This document shows, one piece after another, positions 36,240-44,596 of a stretch of DNA of 64,000 nucleotides. The notes beneath the pieces are model-generated. The model searched no databases. It saw nothing but the letters and a program-made list of their open reading frames with translations, and had not been told where the DNA came from. How positions within the stretch are numbered: position 1 is the stretch's first letter; each line of letters starts with the position of its first letter. A program made the position numbers and the translations under genes. Origin of the DNA: Polyangium sp. y55x31 (GTDB lineage: Bacteria; Myxococcota_A; Polyangia; Polyangiales; Polyangiaceae); assembly GCF_029946505.1 (NCBI RefSeq), contig NZ_JARZHG010000007.1, positions 62,001-126,000 on the forward strand, written 5' to 3'.

Positions 36240-37070
36240 TCAGGGTTTGCGGGCCCGGTACGCGTCGAGCTCGGCTTTGCGCTGCTTGCCGACCTCATCG
36301 AGCTTGTCCTGCCAGACCTTTTTGTACGGCCGGAGCGTCTGCGCGAGCTCGCGGGCGATGACGAGGTTCCGGTACCATTTCGAGTCCGCGGGGACGATCG
36401 TCCACGGGGCGCGCTTCGTCGCGGTGCGCGAGATGGCGTCCTCGTAGGCCTCGGTGTACTCGCCCCACTTCTCGCGCTCTTTCCAGTCGCCGGGGTTCAG
36501 CTTCCAGGCGGTGCGCGGGTCCTCCTCGCGCTCGAGGAGGCGCTTCTTTTGCTCGTCCTTGCTGATGTGCAGGAAAAACTTGAGCACGATCGTCCCGTGC
36601 TCGCAGAGCAGCTCCTCGAAATCGCGGATGTGGCCGAATCGCTCGCCCCAGACCTCGCGCGGGACGAGGTCGTGGACGCGCACGACGAGCACGTCCTCGT
36701 AATGGGAGCGGTTGAAGATCGAGAACTCGCCCTTGCGCGGCGTGTGGCGGTGGATGCGCCAGAGGAAATCGTGCTCGCGCTCTTCCTCGGTGGGCACGCC
36801 GAACGAGGTGACATGCACGCCGCGTGGATTGAGCAGGCCCACCACGTGCTTGATCGCGCCGTCCTTGCCCGCGGTGTCGCGCCCCTGCAAGACGACGAGC
36901 ACCGAATGCGTGCGCGCGCCCCAGAGCAGATCCTGCAGATCGAAGAGCTCCTCGCCGAGCGTCTCGAGCTCGCGCGCCGCCTCCTCGCGCGAAAGCCCGC
37001 CGGGCGGCGATTCGCTGATCGCGCCGAGATTCACCTTCTCCCCGGTCTTGTCGAACGTGACGACGCCCAC
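36240..37070 (-). CDS. polyphosphate kinase 2 (PPK2) family protein
   Basis: A 276-residue enzyme that moves phosphate between polyphosphate and nucleotides. Present are Walker A LQGRDTAGKDGAIK (61-74), the FGVPTEEEREHDFLWR segment, the NRSHYEDVLV block that carries the lid Arg, and KRAPWTIVPADSKWYRN near the end. Its length fits a single-domain class of PPK2; the nucleotide (ADP, GDP or AMP) cannot be fixed by eye. The start is GTG with AAAGGAG 7 bases upstream, which rules out the much longer in-frame extension. It is divergent from a membrane-protein gene and leads a two-gene unit. Confidence 0.92.
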   Translation of the reverse strand: MGVVTFDKTGEKVNLGAISESPPGGLSREEAARELETLGEELFDLQDLLWGARTHSVLVVLQGRDTAGKDGAIKHVVGLLNPRGVHVTSFGVPTEEEREHDFLWRIHRHTPRKGEFSIFNRSHYEDVLVVRVHDLVPREVWGERFGHIRDFEELLCEHGTIVLKFFLHISKDEQKKRLLEREEDPRTAWKLNPGDWKEREKWGEYTEAYEDAISRTATKRAPWTIVPADSKWYRNLVIARELAQTLRPYKKVWQDKLDEVGKQRKAELDAYRARKP

Positions 37071-37077
37071 GCGCTTT

Positions 37078-37084
37078 CTCCTTT
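37078..37084 (-). promoter_or_regulatory. ribosome binding site deciding the PPK2 start
   Basis: AAAGGAG on the minus strand, 7 bases before the GTG at 37070. It sets the start at the point where PPK2 homology begins; the open frame continues far upstream but overlaps the divergent gene. Confidence 0.85.
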
Positions 37085-37178
37085 CGAGGTCCGATGACCA
37101 CGGGGCCCGCCCCGCGCACCGAGCAAACGCAAAGATCTGCCGCACGTCAAGGGTCATTCGTGTATCGTCGGAGGTCGT

Positions 37179-38354
37179 ATGGTCAGCGCGAGCGGGACGG
37201 ATCCGGCGGCGGAAGCGGAGACGAAAGCGCCGCTGCTCGAGCGGCTCGGGGTGCTTTATTTCCAGCGGCTCTCGGCGTCCTCGCCGCGCGTCGCCGCCGC
37301 CGACGCCGTGAGCGTGCTGAACGCCGAGGAGCGCCGGCATCTCTCGGCCGTGGTGCGCGGCGCCGTGATCCGCGCGAGCCTCGCAGGCGCGGTGAGCGCA
37401 GCGCTCGCGGCAGGCGCGGAGGTGCTCGCGGAGCGGCTCTACGGGGCCGAGCAACAAAGCTTCGACGCCGCGGCGCGATACTGGGCGCTCGTCGGCGGGG
37501 TGACGATCGTCGCAGCCGTGGCGGAGATCCTGTTTCTTTATTGGGATTCGCTGCGCGCCGTGCACCGGCTCTCGCGCGCCGCGGGGCTCGATCCGTTCGC
37601 GACCGCGTCGAACGGCGACGGCGCGGCCGTGGCCACGGCGCTCGCGCGCGCGGCGCTCGAATTGCCGAATCCGACGGAGCGCGTGTTCGGGGTCGATCCA
37701 CGGCGCGAGGCGTCGAAGCTCAAATTGGCGGTCGCGTCGCTGCTCTACAAGGTGAAGGTGAGCGTCACCAATTTCGCGGTGAAGGTGCTCGTCCGTCGCC
37801 TCGCGGGCCGCGCGCTCGTACGCACGTGGCTGCCGTTCGTCGCAGTGCCGGGCACGGCCGCGTGGAACGGGATCGTTTGCTGGATCGTGCTGCGCGAGGC
37901 GAAGATCCGCGTGATGGGCCCGTCGGCGGCGCGCGAGCTCGTGGGCGCGATCTTCGATCAGGGAATCACGCTCTCGACCGAGGGGCGGCTCGCGCTCGTG
38001 CGCGCCGTGGCGAGCTCGATCGTGCGCACGGAGGACCTGCACCCGAATCTGCATGCGGTGCTCGTCGAGGTATTGCGGCGCGTGGACGATCCGCTGCCGG
38101 AGGGCATCGACGATTCGCGCGTGTTCCTCGACGTGCTTTCGCGCCTGCCGCCCTCGGAGCAACGCGTGGCGCTGCAGGTCCTGCACGCGGCGGCGATCAT
38201 CGACGGTCGCTTCACGAGCGCCGAAAAACTCCTTCTCCAGGAGGCACAAGCCGCCTGCGGAAGGACCCCGGACGTGAAGCCGGCCGAAGAGCTTCGCCGC
38301 GCATTCGTCAACGGCGCGGGATCCCTCGACGAGCTGATTCGCGCGCTCCTCTGA
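37179..38354 (+). CDS. membrane protein with TerB-like C-terminal domain
   Basis: A 391-residue protein with GGAGG 4 bases before the ATG. Three hydrophobic stretches can span the membrane: VIRASLAGAVSAALAAGA, WALVGGVTIVAAVAEILFLY and WLPFVAVPGTAAWNGIVC. Between them is a basic amphipathic region (VKVLVRRLAGRALVR). The last 130 residues are helical; the segment VLHAAAIIDGRFTSAEKLL has the DGxxxxxE pattern of TerB-like (tellurite-resistance) domains, which bind metal. The family of the membrane part is not known to me. Divergent from PPK2. I would not infer tellurite resistance from this domain alone. Confidence 0.7.
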   Translation: MVSASGTDPAAEAETKAPLLERLGVLYFQRLSASSPRVAAADAVSVLNAEERRHLSAVVRGAVIRASLAGAVSAALAAGAEVLAERLYGAEQQSFDAAARYWALVGGVTIVAAVAEILFLYWDSLRAVHRLSRAAGLDPFATASNGDGAAVATALARAALELPNPTERVFGVDPRREASKLKLAVASLLYKVKVSVTNFAVKVLVRRLAGRALVRTWLPFVAVPGTAAWNGIVCWIVLREAKIRVMGPSAARELVGAIFDQGITLSTEGRLALVRAVASSIVRTEDLHPNLHAVLVEVLRRVDDPLPEGIDDSRVFLDVLSRLPPSEQRVALQVLHAAAIIDGRFTSAEKLLLQEAQAACGRTPDVKPAEELRRAFVNGAGSLDELIRALL

Positions 38355-38381
38355 ACGGTCACGCGAAGCCCATGCGCGAAT

Positions 38382-41300
38382 TCAGCGCGGCGCCGGCAGC
38401 TTGCCGGTGACCACGCCGAGATCCACGAATGCGCGGTCGGTCATGACCACGAAGGGCCGCTCTTCGAGCCGGATCTCTCCATTTCCGTCGTGCTCGACGA
38501 TCTGGAGCTTGCCCATGCCGTAGCCCATCGGGCCCTTCGAGTAATAATGGGCCTGCAAGCGGTACGGGTAGGCCGCGGCGCGGCCGTCGATGGCGAAACA
38601 TTCGGGGCCGTACCCCGTGGTGACGTCGGCGAAGAGCTCGCCGCCGGAGCGGAGCTTTCGGTGGCCGTAATAGGCGTGCCCGCGGCGGCTGTCGCGAATG
38701 TGGAAATCGACGTCGTTCGCGTCCGTCTCCCACGTGAGGACGAACCGGAGCGAGGGGCGCGTGGCGAGGGGGACGCCGAGCTCGTTCAAGGTCTTCTGGA
38801 CCGCGGCGCGGCGCTCGGGTTTGGCGTGGATGAGCGCGGCGGCGAGAATGCCGACGTCGTCGGCGAGGACGCGGCGAACGCCGGCGAAACGGCCGCTCGG
38901 ATAACGACGCGCGAAGGCCGCGGTGATGACCTCGAAGGCCTCGGCGTATTTTCCGGCGCGGGCGAGCGCATAAGCGAGGAGCCGGTGGCCGGAAGGATGA
39001 TCGGGGCGCGACGCGACGGCCTTTTCGTAAGTGTCGACGACGAGGAAGGGGACGCCTTCGGCGCGAGGGCCGATTCGTTCGAGCCGGGCGCCGGCGAAGC
39101 GGCGGAGATCGGCGCGGGACGGGAAAAGGTCGATGATCGAGCCATAAGCACGCGCGGCCTGGGGGAGGTTGCCGAGGCCCTCGAAGGATTCGCCGAGCGC
39201 GATCAGCGCGAGCGCGTCGCCCGGCTCGGCGTCGCGCCAGGCAGAGGCCATGGACAGCGCTTCCGCGTGCTTTTTCGCCTGGATCAGGCTCATGACCTCG
39301 GCGAATTTGCCCTCGTAGGGCAGGACGCCGGAGCCGCTCGTATCGTCATCGTCCTCCTCGAATTCGCTCGGCGGCCGGGGCGGCGGTCGCCAGGACGGCG
39401 GCCTGCGGGGGCTCGGCGCGTCGTCGAATGGATCCAGGATCGATTCGGCATCGATGCGGCGGGGACGCGACGCGCCGGCGGCCGAGGGAGCAGCGGGCTT
39501 TGCGGCCGCGCGGGGCGCGCTCGCGGGGCGCGGGGACGGCTCGGCCTCGGCGGGCTCGGGTTTGGCCTCCTGCTTGAGCTCTTCGCGCGAAAGGGTCTCC
39601 GTTTGCGGAGGAGGAGGCGGTGGGGCCGCCTCGCCCGCCGGCGCGGCAGCGGGCTGCGCGGGCGGGGCGCCGGGCGGGGCGCCGCCCGTATCCTTCTTTT
39701 GGCCTGCCTTGGTCTCGGTCTCGTTCTTTTCCTGGGCCACCTTCGCGGGTTCGTCCGGGGACGCCGCCACAGTCACGGGGCCGCCTTTGCGGCTTTGCAG
39801 CTCGACGCCCGAGCGGCCGACCACGAGGATGTCCACGAGCGCGGTCCGGTCGATGCCAAAACGAGCGTAATCGTTTTCGGTCTCCAGGACGAGCAGCGCC
39901 GTAAGGTCGGAGAGGACCCGGAAGCGCGTGGAGAGCGAGACGATCTCGCGCCCGATCGCGGCGCGTCGGCCCTCGTCCGGCGCGGCTTCCATCTGGAGGG
40001 AGAGGCGCTCGATGTTCGCCCGCGCCGCCGCGCGTTCGAGCAGCGGGCGCTCGGCGAACTCCGTTTCGACCTTCGTCCGCGCCGTGCCGGAAGGACCCTC
40101 GACCTCGACCTCGAACGGCGCGCTCGAAGGAATCTCCGCATACACGAGCGCCTCGTCGCCGGGCTGGACGGCGTCGAGTTTTTCCGGGTACACCCATTTC
40201 GCGCCGGGGACCCGCACCTTGAGGCCCGAGACGGTGGCGCGACCGAGGCGATCGGCGAGCGTGCGCGGGCTCTCTGCCGCGTCGAGGACCACGCCGTCCT
40301 GCGGGAACGTGCCCGTCGTGAGCCTGCGGAGGAGCGCCTCGTCGCGGATGCCGCCGGCCACGAGGGCGTCGAGCCTGCGAATGCCGGCGTCCCGCAATTG
40401 CTGGAGGTCGGCCGCGATCTCGCCGGGCGTCGTGGGGCCGGCCGTGGGAATGCCGTCCGTGAGGAGCAAGGCGCGGGTGAAGCGGCCGCCCTGCTTTTTC
40501 GCGTACCCCGCCGCGCTCTCCAGCGCGAGCCCGAGGTCGGATGCGCCGAGCGCCTTTCTCTGCAGAATGGCCTCGATCTCCTTGCGGCCAAACCCCTTCT
40601 TGGGCCCGACGTACACGGGTTCGAGCCCTTGATCGAAGCAGGCGACGGCAATGGGCATGTCGCTGCCCGGCTCGTCCGGCAGCGCCGTGAGGAGCGCGGC
40701 GAGCCGCTCGGCCTGCGTGGCGAGGTCGAGCGCGCGCGAGGCGCTCGTGTCGAGCAGGACGAGCAGGTCCCGGACGGGCTCGAGGCGATTCTCGGCAATC
40801 GGCGTGACCCGCCCGACCGCGAGCTCCTCGTGGCGCAAGCCGACGGCCTTCGTGCCGGCCGCGAGCGGGAGAACGAAATCACGGTCCGGGGCGAAATCGG
40901 CCTGCTTGAAGGAGTGAATGCGGCGCACGGGCTCGCCCTTGTCTCCGCGGCGGCGCTCGATGACGCGCATGTCGAATTTGCCCATGCGCGGCAGGCCCCG
41001 GAGGTAGGCGCGGTACGGCTCGGCGCGCGAGGCGAGCGATTGCGAATAGGAGACGATGATCTCCTTCTCGCCCGAGGCCGGAATGGGGAACACCCGGGCT
41101 TGAAAGCGGTTGCCGGCCTGTTTTTCGAGCAGCGCCGGGTCGGCCCTGCGGTGGAGGAAATCCTCGTACGCGACGCGCGCCGCCTGAAGCTCGACGACCT
41201 CGCCCTCCTTCCAGCCGTCCGCGTTTTTCATGGCGAACCGGCTGATCGTGGCCCCGGGCGGCAGGACCAGCTCGAAGCGGCCCTCGATGGTGCGCGCCTC

Positions 41301-41639
41301 GGGGTTCTTGAAGGTGAAATGCAGCTCGGTGAACGCGAGCGGATCCTCGACGGCCGCCGCGACTTCGAGCGAGGTGATCACGAGGCCGACACCGTCGGGC
41401 GAGGTGAGCGAGACGGGCGCGCCGCCGCGATCGCCCCCGGCGACTTCGAGCGCCTGCGTCGGCTGCTCCTCCCAGCGCACGGGGACCATCGGGAGATCCC
41501 CGGGCGCGCGCCCATTCCCGTCGGACGCGCCGCCGAACTCCGCGGACTGCGGGCCCGTGACGACCGTGGGTCCCGGGCCGCAGCTCGCGAGGGCCTGGGC
41601 GAGGACGAGGAGGGCGAGTCGGGAGAGACGGCGGCGCAT
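38382..41639 (-). CDS. VIT and VWA domain lipoprotein with TPR-like region and DUF2135-like end
   Basis: A 1085-residue protein. In order: lipobox (ALASCGPG); a VIT domain (LHFTFKNPEARTIEGRFEL, residues about 105-200); a VWA domain with DTSAS (DxSxS) near residue 298 and LLTDGIP; a linker of about 130 residues rich in Ala, Pro and Glu (640-770); helical pairs like TPR (AQKKHAEALSMASAW, about 800-960); and a beta-rich C-terminal domain (FVLTWETDANDVDFHIRD) typical of DUF2135. VIT-VWA pairs resemble inter-alpha-trypsin inhibitor heavy chains and act in protein binding at surfaces. It lies 51 bases downstream of the hsp20 pair on the same strand. Role unknown. Confidence 0.88.
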   Translation of the reverse strand: MRRRLSRLALLVLAQALASCGPGPTVVTGPQSAEFGGASDGNGRAPGDLPMVPVRWEEQPTQALEVAGGDRGGAPVSLTSPDGVGLVITSLEVAAAVEDPLAFTELHFTFKNPEARTIEGRFELVLPPGATISRFAMKNADGWKEGEVVELQAARVAYEDFLHRRADPALLEKQAGNRFQARVFPIPASGEKEIIVSYSQSLASRAEPYRAYLRGLPRMGKFDMRVIERRRGDKGEPVRRIHSFKQADFAPDRDFVLPLAAGTKAVGLRHEELAVGRVTPIAENRLEPVRDLLVLLDTSASRALDLATQAERLAALLTALPDEPGSDMPIAVACFDQGLEPVYVGPKKGFGRKEIEAILQRKALGASDLGLALESAAGYAKKQGGRFTRALLLTDGIPTAGPTTPGEIAADLQQLRDAGIRRLDALVAGGIRDEALLRRLTTGTFPQDGVVLDAAESPRTLADRLGRATVSGLKVRVPGAKWVYPEKLDAVQPGDEALVYAEIPSSAPFEVEVEGPSGTARTKVETEFAERPLLERAAARANIERLSLQMEAAPDEGRRAAIGREIVSLSTRFRVLSDLTALLVLETENDYARFGIDRTALVDILVVGRSGVELQSRKGGPVTVAASPDEPAKVAQEKNETETKAGQKKDTGGAPPGAPPAQPAAAPAGEAAPPPPPPQTETLSREELKQEAKPEPAEAEPSPRPASAPRAAAKPAAPSAAGASRPRRIDAESILDPFDDAPSPRRPPSWRPPPRPPSEFEEDDDDTSGSGVLPYEGKFAEVMSLIQAKKHAEALSMASAWRDAEPGDALALIALGESFEGLGNLPQAARAYGSIIDLFPSRADLRRFAGARLERIGPRAEGVPFLVVDTYEKAVASRPDHPSGHRLLAYALARAGKYAEAFEVITAAFARRYPSGRFAGVRRVLADDVGILAAALIHAKPERRAAVQKTLNELGVPLATRPSLRFVLTWETDANDVDFHIRDSRRGHAYYGHRKLRSGGELFADVTTGYGPECFAIDGRAAAYPYRLQAHYYSKGPMGYGMGKLQIVEHDGNGEIRLEERPFVVMTDRAFVDLGVVTGKLPAPR

Positions 41640-41690
41640 ACGGTCGAGAATACGCCCACCGCCGGGCGGAGCGGAAGCCGATCTCGCGAA

Positions 41691-42074
41691 TCAGTTCGCT
41701 TTGACTGCGATTTGCCTGGGCTTCTGCGCGGATACCTTGGGCAGGCGGACCTTGAGGACGCCCTGGGCCACCTCGGCGGTGATCCCGTCGGCCACGATGC
41801 CCTGCGGGACCAGGAACGTGCGCGTAAAATCCCCGGGCCGGCCCTCGACGGCGAGGGCGTTGCCCTCCGGCGCGCTCGCTCGCTTGCCCGCAATCGTGAG
41901 CTCGTTCTTGTCGAGGCGCACCGCGATATCACCGGGGCCGACGCCGGGCAGGTCGGCGACGATGAGGAGCTCGGTCTTGTTCTCGAAGATATCGACCGCG
42001 GGCGCCACGCCGCGCCGCGTCTCCAGCGTCTCGGTTTGGTTGTCCCGCTCGTCACGGCTGATCTGCGCGCTCAT
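41691..42074 (-). CDS. small heat shock protein Hsp20, second copy
   Basis: A 127-residue Hsp20 with almost no N-terminal arm. The alpha-crystallin domain runs from about residue 27 (DIFENKTELLIVADLPG) to the GVL block (VAQGVLKVRLPK), and the I-x-I/V tail motif that docks into neighbours is IAV. Such proteins hold unfolded proteins in ATP-independent oligomers. The ribosome site is AAGGAGAG, 7 bases before ATG. It follows the longer hsp20 by 34 bases, so the two are co-expressed; the short N-arm suggests smaller oligomers or co-assembly with the longer one. Confidence 0.92.
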   Translation of the reverse strand: MSAQISRDERDNQTETLETRRGVAPAVDIFENKTELLIVADLPGVGPGDIAVRLDKNELTIAGKRASAPEGNALAVEGRPGDFTRTFLVPQGIVADGITAEVAQGVLKVRLPKVSAQKPRQIAVKAN

Positions 42075-42108
42075 GGCTGATCTCTCCTTTTCCTTCCAGA
42101 ATCGTTTT

Positions 42109-42603
42109 TCACGTGGCCGATTTCACGGCGATCTGCCGGGGCTGCGCCTCGGGCGACTTCGTGAGCGTGAGCGTGAGGACGCCGTCCTTCAGCACCGCGC
42201 TCGCCTTCTCCGTGTCGACCTTGCAAGGCAAGGCCACGCTGCGCGAGAACTTCACCGGGACACGCTCCTTCTTGTGGAGCGCATACCCCTCGGGGACATC
42301 CGCCTTCCGCTCGCCGGAGAGCGTGAGCACGTCCTGATCGATCTCCAGCTTGATGTCCGATTCTTTCATTCCGGGAACATCGGCCGCGATGACCAGCGCG
42401 TCGCCCTTGTCGTACACCGAGAGCCGCGGCCACGTCGCGACCGTGCGCGACGAATGGGCGGCCTCGAACGGCTCGAAGAAGAAGGGAGATCGCGGCCAGG
42501 CACCTCCGCGCGAATCGTACTCGTCGAACAGCCGGTCCATTCTCCGGCGAAGCTCATCCATGGCGGCAAAGGTCCTGTTCACGTCGCCGAATCGCATCAA
42601 CAT
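42109..42603 (-). CDS. small heat shock protein Hsp20, first copy
   Basis: A 164-residue Hsp20 with an N-arm of about 55 residues rich in Phe, Arg and Pro (the oligomer and substrate-binding region), an alpha-crystallin domain (LSVYDKGDALVIAADVPGM to LKDGVLTLTL) and the IAV tail motif. GGAGG stands 5 bases before the ATG at 42603; another ATG two codons on is less well placed. The upstream region carries an inverted repeat within the probable leader, so heat control may be at that site. It leads a unit with the second hsp20. Confidence 0.93.
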   Translation of the reverse strand: MLMRFGDVNRTFAAMDELRRRMDRLFDEYDSRGGAWPRSPFFFEPFEAAHSSRTVATWPRLSVYDKGDALVIAADVPGMKESDIKLEIDQDVLTLSGERKADVPEGYALHKKERVPVKFSRSVALPCKVDTEKASAVLKDGVLTLTLTKSPEAQPRQIAVKSAT

Positions 42604-42733
42604 GGTCGCCTCCGTATGCCCTCGCGGGGCATGGCTCCGCCCCCACGGGCCCCGAGCGCCGCCGGCAGGGCGAACCATGCCCACACCGCGGACGCGCTCC
42701 CGGGCCCGTCTCGTGCACCCATCCCCAGCAGCG

Positions 42734-42753
42734 GAGAATCGTCCTCGATTCTC
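42734..42753 (-). promoter_or_regulatory. inverted repeat in the hsp20 leader
   Basis: GAGAATCG-TCCT-CGATTCTC is a perfect 8-bp inverted repeat with a 4-base loop, 131 bases upstream of the hsp20 start and downstream of a TTGACA box. It is not the CIRCE sequence. It could be an operator in DNA or a hairpin in the transcript. Confidence 0.45.
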
Positions 42754-42900
42754 TTCCGCCACTCGGGTTCGGACGCGGTGCAATCTCTACATGGGTCGGC
42801 CGCTGTCAAGACCAGCCCCCGCAAAGCCGTCCCCACCCCCGGGAGGCCCGCCCTCGCCCCGCCCCCCGAGGGCCCGACCGTCCGACCGTATGAACACGAA

Positions 42901-42944
42901 ACAAAGGTTGACTTCTGCGTCGAACCTTGTACAAAGCGTATACA
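42901..42944 (+). promoter_or_regulatory. putative CarH-type operator/promoter of the thioredoxin-fold gene
   Basis: Adjacent 11-mers GAACCTTGTAC (42922-42932) and AAAGCGTATAC (42933-42943) have the same phase and end (TAC) as the repeats before crtI. An inverted relative (AAAGGTTGA) begins at 42903. TATACA (42939-42944) is a possible -10; TTGACT (42908-42913) with TACAAA is an alternative promoter. The similarity is visible directly; binding by CarH is inferred. Confidence 0.5.
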
Positions 42945-42981
42945 GCCTTGACGTGACGCGTGCTACGCGGAGGAATCGGCG

Positions 42982-43530
42982 ATGCGTTCCAGGGGAAAAG
43001 CTTCGAAGTTCATGACGGCGGCCGCGCTCACGGCCGCGCTCGTGCCCGGTGTCTCCCTCGCCCTGCCCAAGGAAGGCGCCGAAGCGCCCAATGCGCGGGT
43101 GGAAGACGCCGACGGTCGCGCGTTGCAGATGAGCTCTCTCAAGGGCAAGCCGATCCTCATCGTATACGAAGACAAGGACTCCGCGGCGCAGAACCAGCCG
43201 CTCAAGGACGACCTGTCGAAGCTCGCCCAGGGCGACAAATACAAGCAGAAGATCGCGCTCGCCGCGGTCGCGGACGTGAGCGGCTACGACTGGTGGCCCG
43301 CGAAAGGCTTCGTGAAGGACGCGATTCGCGAGGAATCGAAAAAGCAGAAGACCACGATTTATTGCGACTGGGACGGCTCGTTCCGGAAGGCCTACGGTAT
43401 TCGTCAGGGCGTGAGCAACGTGATCCTCGTCGGCAAAGACGGGCGCGTGCTCTTCGCCGGCTCGGGCGCGCTCGGCTCCGCCGACCGGAAGAAGCTCATC
43501 GAGCTGCTCGGCGCGCAGGTCGAAAGCTGA
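42982..43530 (+). CDS. exported thioredoxin-fold protein (YtfJ-like), no catalytic cysteine
   Basis: A 182-residue protein with a signal peptide (ending SLALP). The body has a thioredoxin/AhpC-TSA-like fold: APNARVEDADGRALQMSSL at the start (the usual beta-strand and loop of peroxiredoxins), GKPILIVYEDKDSAAQNQPL where a redox cysteine would stand, and GVSNVILVGKDGRVLFAGSG, the conserved cis-Pro-region strand. The only cysteine (YCDWDG) is late, so it is unlikely to be a peroxidase. It resembles E. coli YtfJ, whose function is unsettled. GGAGGA lies 7 bases before the ATG. Its promoter shares repeats with the crt promoters, so light control is possible. Confidence 0.78.
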   Translation: MRSRGKASKFMTAAALTAALVPGVSLALPKEGAEAPNARVEDADGRALQMSSLKGKPILIVYEDKDSAAQNQPLKDDLSKLAQGDKYKQKIALAAVADVSGYDWWPAKGFVKDAIREESKKQKTTIYCDWDGSFRKAYGIRQGVSNVILVGKDGRVLFAGSGALGSADRKKLIELLGAQVES

Positions 43531-43558
43531 ACGTCACCCCCGCCCTCTCCCCTCGCGC

Positions 43559-44521
43559 TCAGTCCTTGCTCCCCCGCGGCGAACGCCTGCGCTTCTGCGC
43601 GGCCACGACGCGCTCGATCGTCTGCCGCGCGCCCGCGAGGTCGCGGCCGACGCAAATGCCGCCGCGATCCTCGATCCACGAGCGCATGGCCTCCGAGCCG
43701 TCACCGCCGACGAGCCACGCCGCCCCGCGACAAGCGTCGGCATACGCGTCGACGAGCTCACGCGCGCGCGGCGGCGACGGGGCAATGGTGACGCTGAGAC
43801 CGACGAGGTCGGGCGCGAGCGAGTCGACGACACGCGAGATGGCCGGCGGAGGCGTGCGCGCGCCGAGCATGAGCGTGCGGAAGCCCCACGAGGCGAAGCG
43901 CAGGCCGACGCCGTAAAGGCCGAGGACGTGATCCTCGTCGGCGAAACAAGCGAGCGCGATGCGGCGCGTGGCGTCCGCGGGCTGCGCGAGGCGCAAGAGG
44001 TGGATGAGGGTGCCGCCGAGCACGTTGGAGGCGAGGTGCTCCTGCGCGACGGTGATCGCACCCGCGTGCCAGAGGTCACCGATCTCGCGGAGCGCAGGGC
44101 CGATCGTTCGTTCGAAGATCGCCACGGCGGGGCCGAGGGTGAGGGTCTTCGAGACCTCTTCTTCGAGCGCGTCGGGGTCGAAGCGGCGCGTGGCCTCGAC
44201 GATGCGATCACTCGCGGCGGTGAAGGGATCGGCGTCGAGGGCCACCATGCCGGGCGAAGGCACGGCGGGCGCGGCGCTGATCGCGGGCTCGCTAAGCAGG
44301 AGGCGCGCGGACTCGGCCGGCGCCATGCCCCCCTTGACGAGGTCGCGCATCTTGACGATGAGCGCGACGTCCTCGTCGCTGTAGAGCCGGTAGGCGGAGG
44401 GCGTGCGCGACGGCGCGGGGACGCCGTAACGACGCTCCCAGGCGCGCAGCGTCGCAGAGCTCACGCCTGTCAGTTCCGAGACGGTGCGAATTCGGTAGAG
44501 GCTCAACGGATCGCTCTCCAC
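43559..44521 (-). CDS. carH: CarH-type B12-dependent light-sensing MerR repressor
   Basis: A 320-residue regulator from GTG. An N-terminal MerR helix-turn-helix (residues 9-75, with LRAWERRYGVPAPSRT and AYRLYSDEDV) is followed by a four-helix bundle and a Rossmann-type cobalamin domain. The light-sensing motif Wx9EH is exact: Trp151, Glu161, His162. The lower-ligand motif ExHxxG is Glu196-x-His198-x-x-Gly201. In the known family, adenosylcobalamin drives tetramer formation and repression in the dark, and light breaks the Co-C bond and frees the promoter. It is divergent from crtI with 75 bases between, which carry 11-bp repeats, so it should control crtI and perhaps itself. Confidence 0.92.
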   Translation of the reverse strand: MESDPLSLYRIRTVSELTGVSSATLRAWERRYGVPAPSRTPSAYRLYSDEDVALIVKMRDLVKGGMAPAESARLLLSEPAISAAPAVPSPGMVALDADPFTAASDRIVEATRRFDPDALEEEVSKTLTLGPAVAIFERTIGPALREIGDLWHAGAITVAQEHLASNVLGGTLIHLLRLAQPADATRRIALACFADEDHVLGLYGVGLRFASWGFRTLMLGARTPPPAISRVVDSLAPDLVGLSVTIAPSPPRARELVDAYADACRGAAWLVGGDGSEAMRSWIEDRGGICVGRDLAGARQTIERVVAAQKRRRSPRGSKD

Positions 44522-44556
44522 GGTCGCCCCGACCGATCGTCAGGACCGACCAAGAG

Positions 44557-44590
44557 AAACCTTTTCCAAACTTGATACAGACCTTATACT
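44557..44590 (+). promoter_or_regulatory. crtI promoter with three 11-bp direct repeats (putative CarH operator)
   Basis: Three adjacent 11-mers: AAACCTTTTCC (44557-44567), AAACTTGATAC (44568-44578) and AGACCTTATAC (44579-44589). The last contains most of a TATACT -10 box (44585-44590), which puts the expected transcription start at or next to the crtI ATG (44597). There is no Shine-Dalgarno, so the mRNA may be leaderless. Known CarH operators are built from 11-bp repeats; that these are bound by CarH is inferred. Confidence 0.65.
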
Positions 44591-44596
44591 GTTCGC

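Larger units (their letters stand above)
42604..42981. other. divergent intergenic region, hsp20 / thioredoxin-fold gene
   Basis: 378 bases. On the minus strand it holds a TTGACA box (42809-42804) and an inverted repeat in the hsp20 leader. The middle (42820-42890) is C-rich with no visible gene. The right-hand end carries an AT-richer stretch with AACCTTG-type repeats and the promoter of the thioredoxin-fold gene. No small gene is supported. Confidence 0.6.

Noticed and set aside
37071-38249. The long N-terminal extension of PPK2
   Set aside because: It lies opposite the divergent membrane-protein gene and a good ribosome site (AAAGGAG) sits right before the GTG where PPK2 homology begins.
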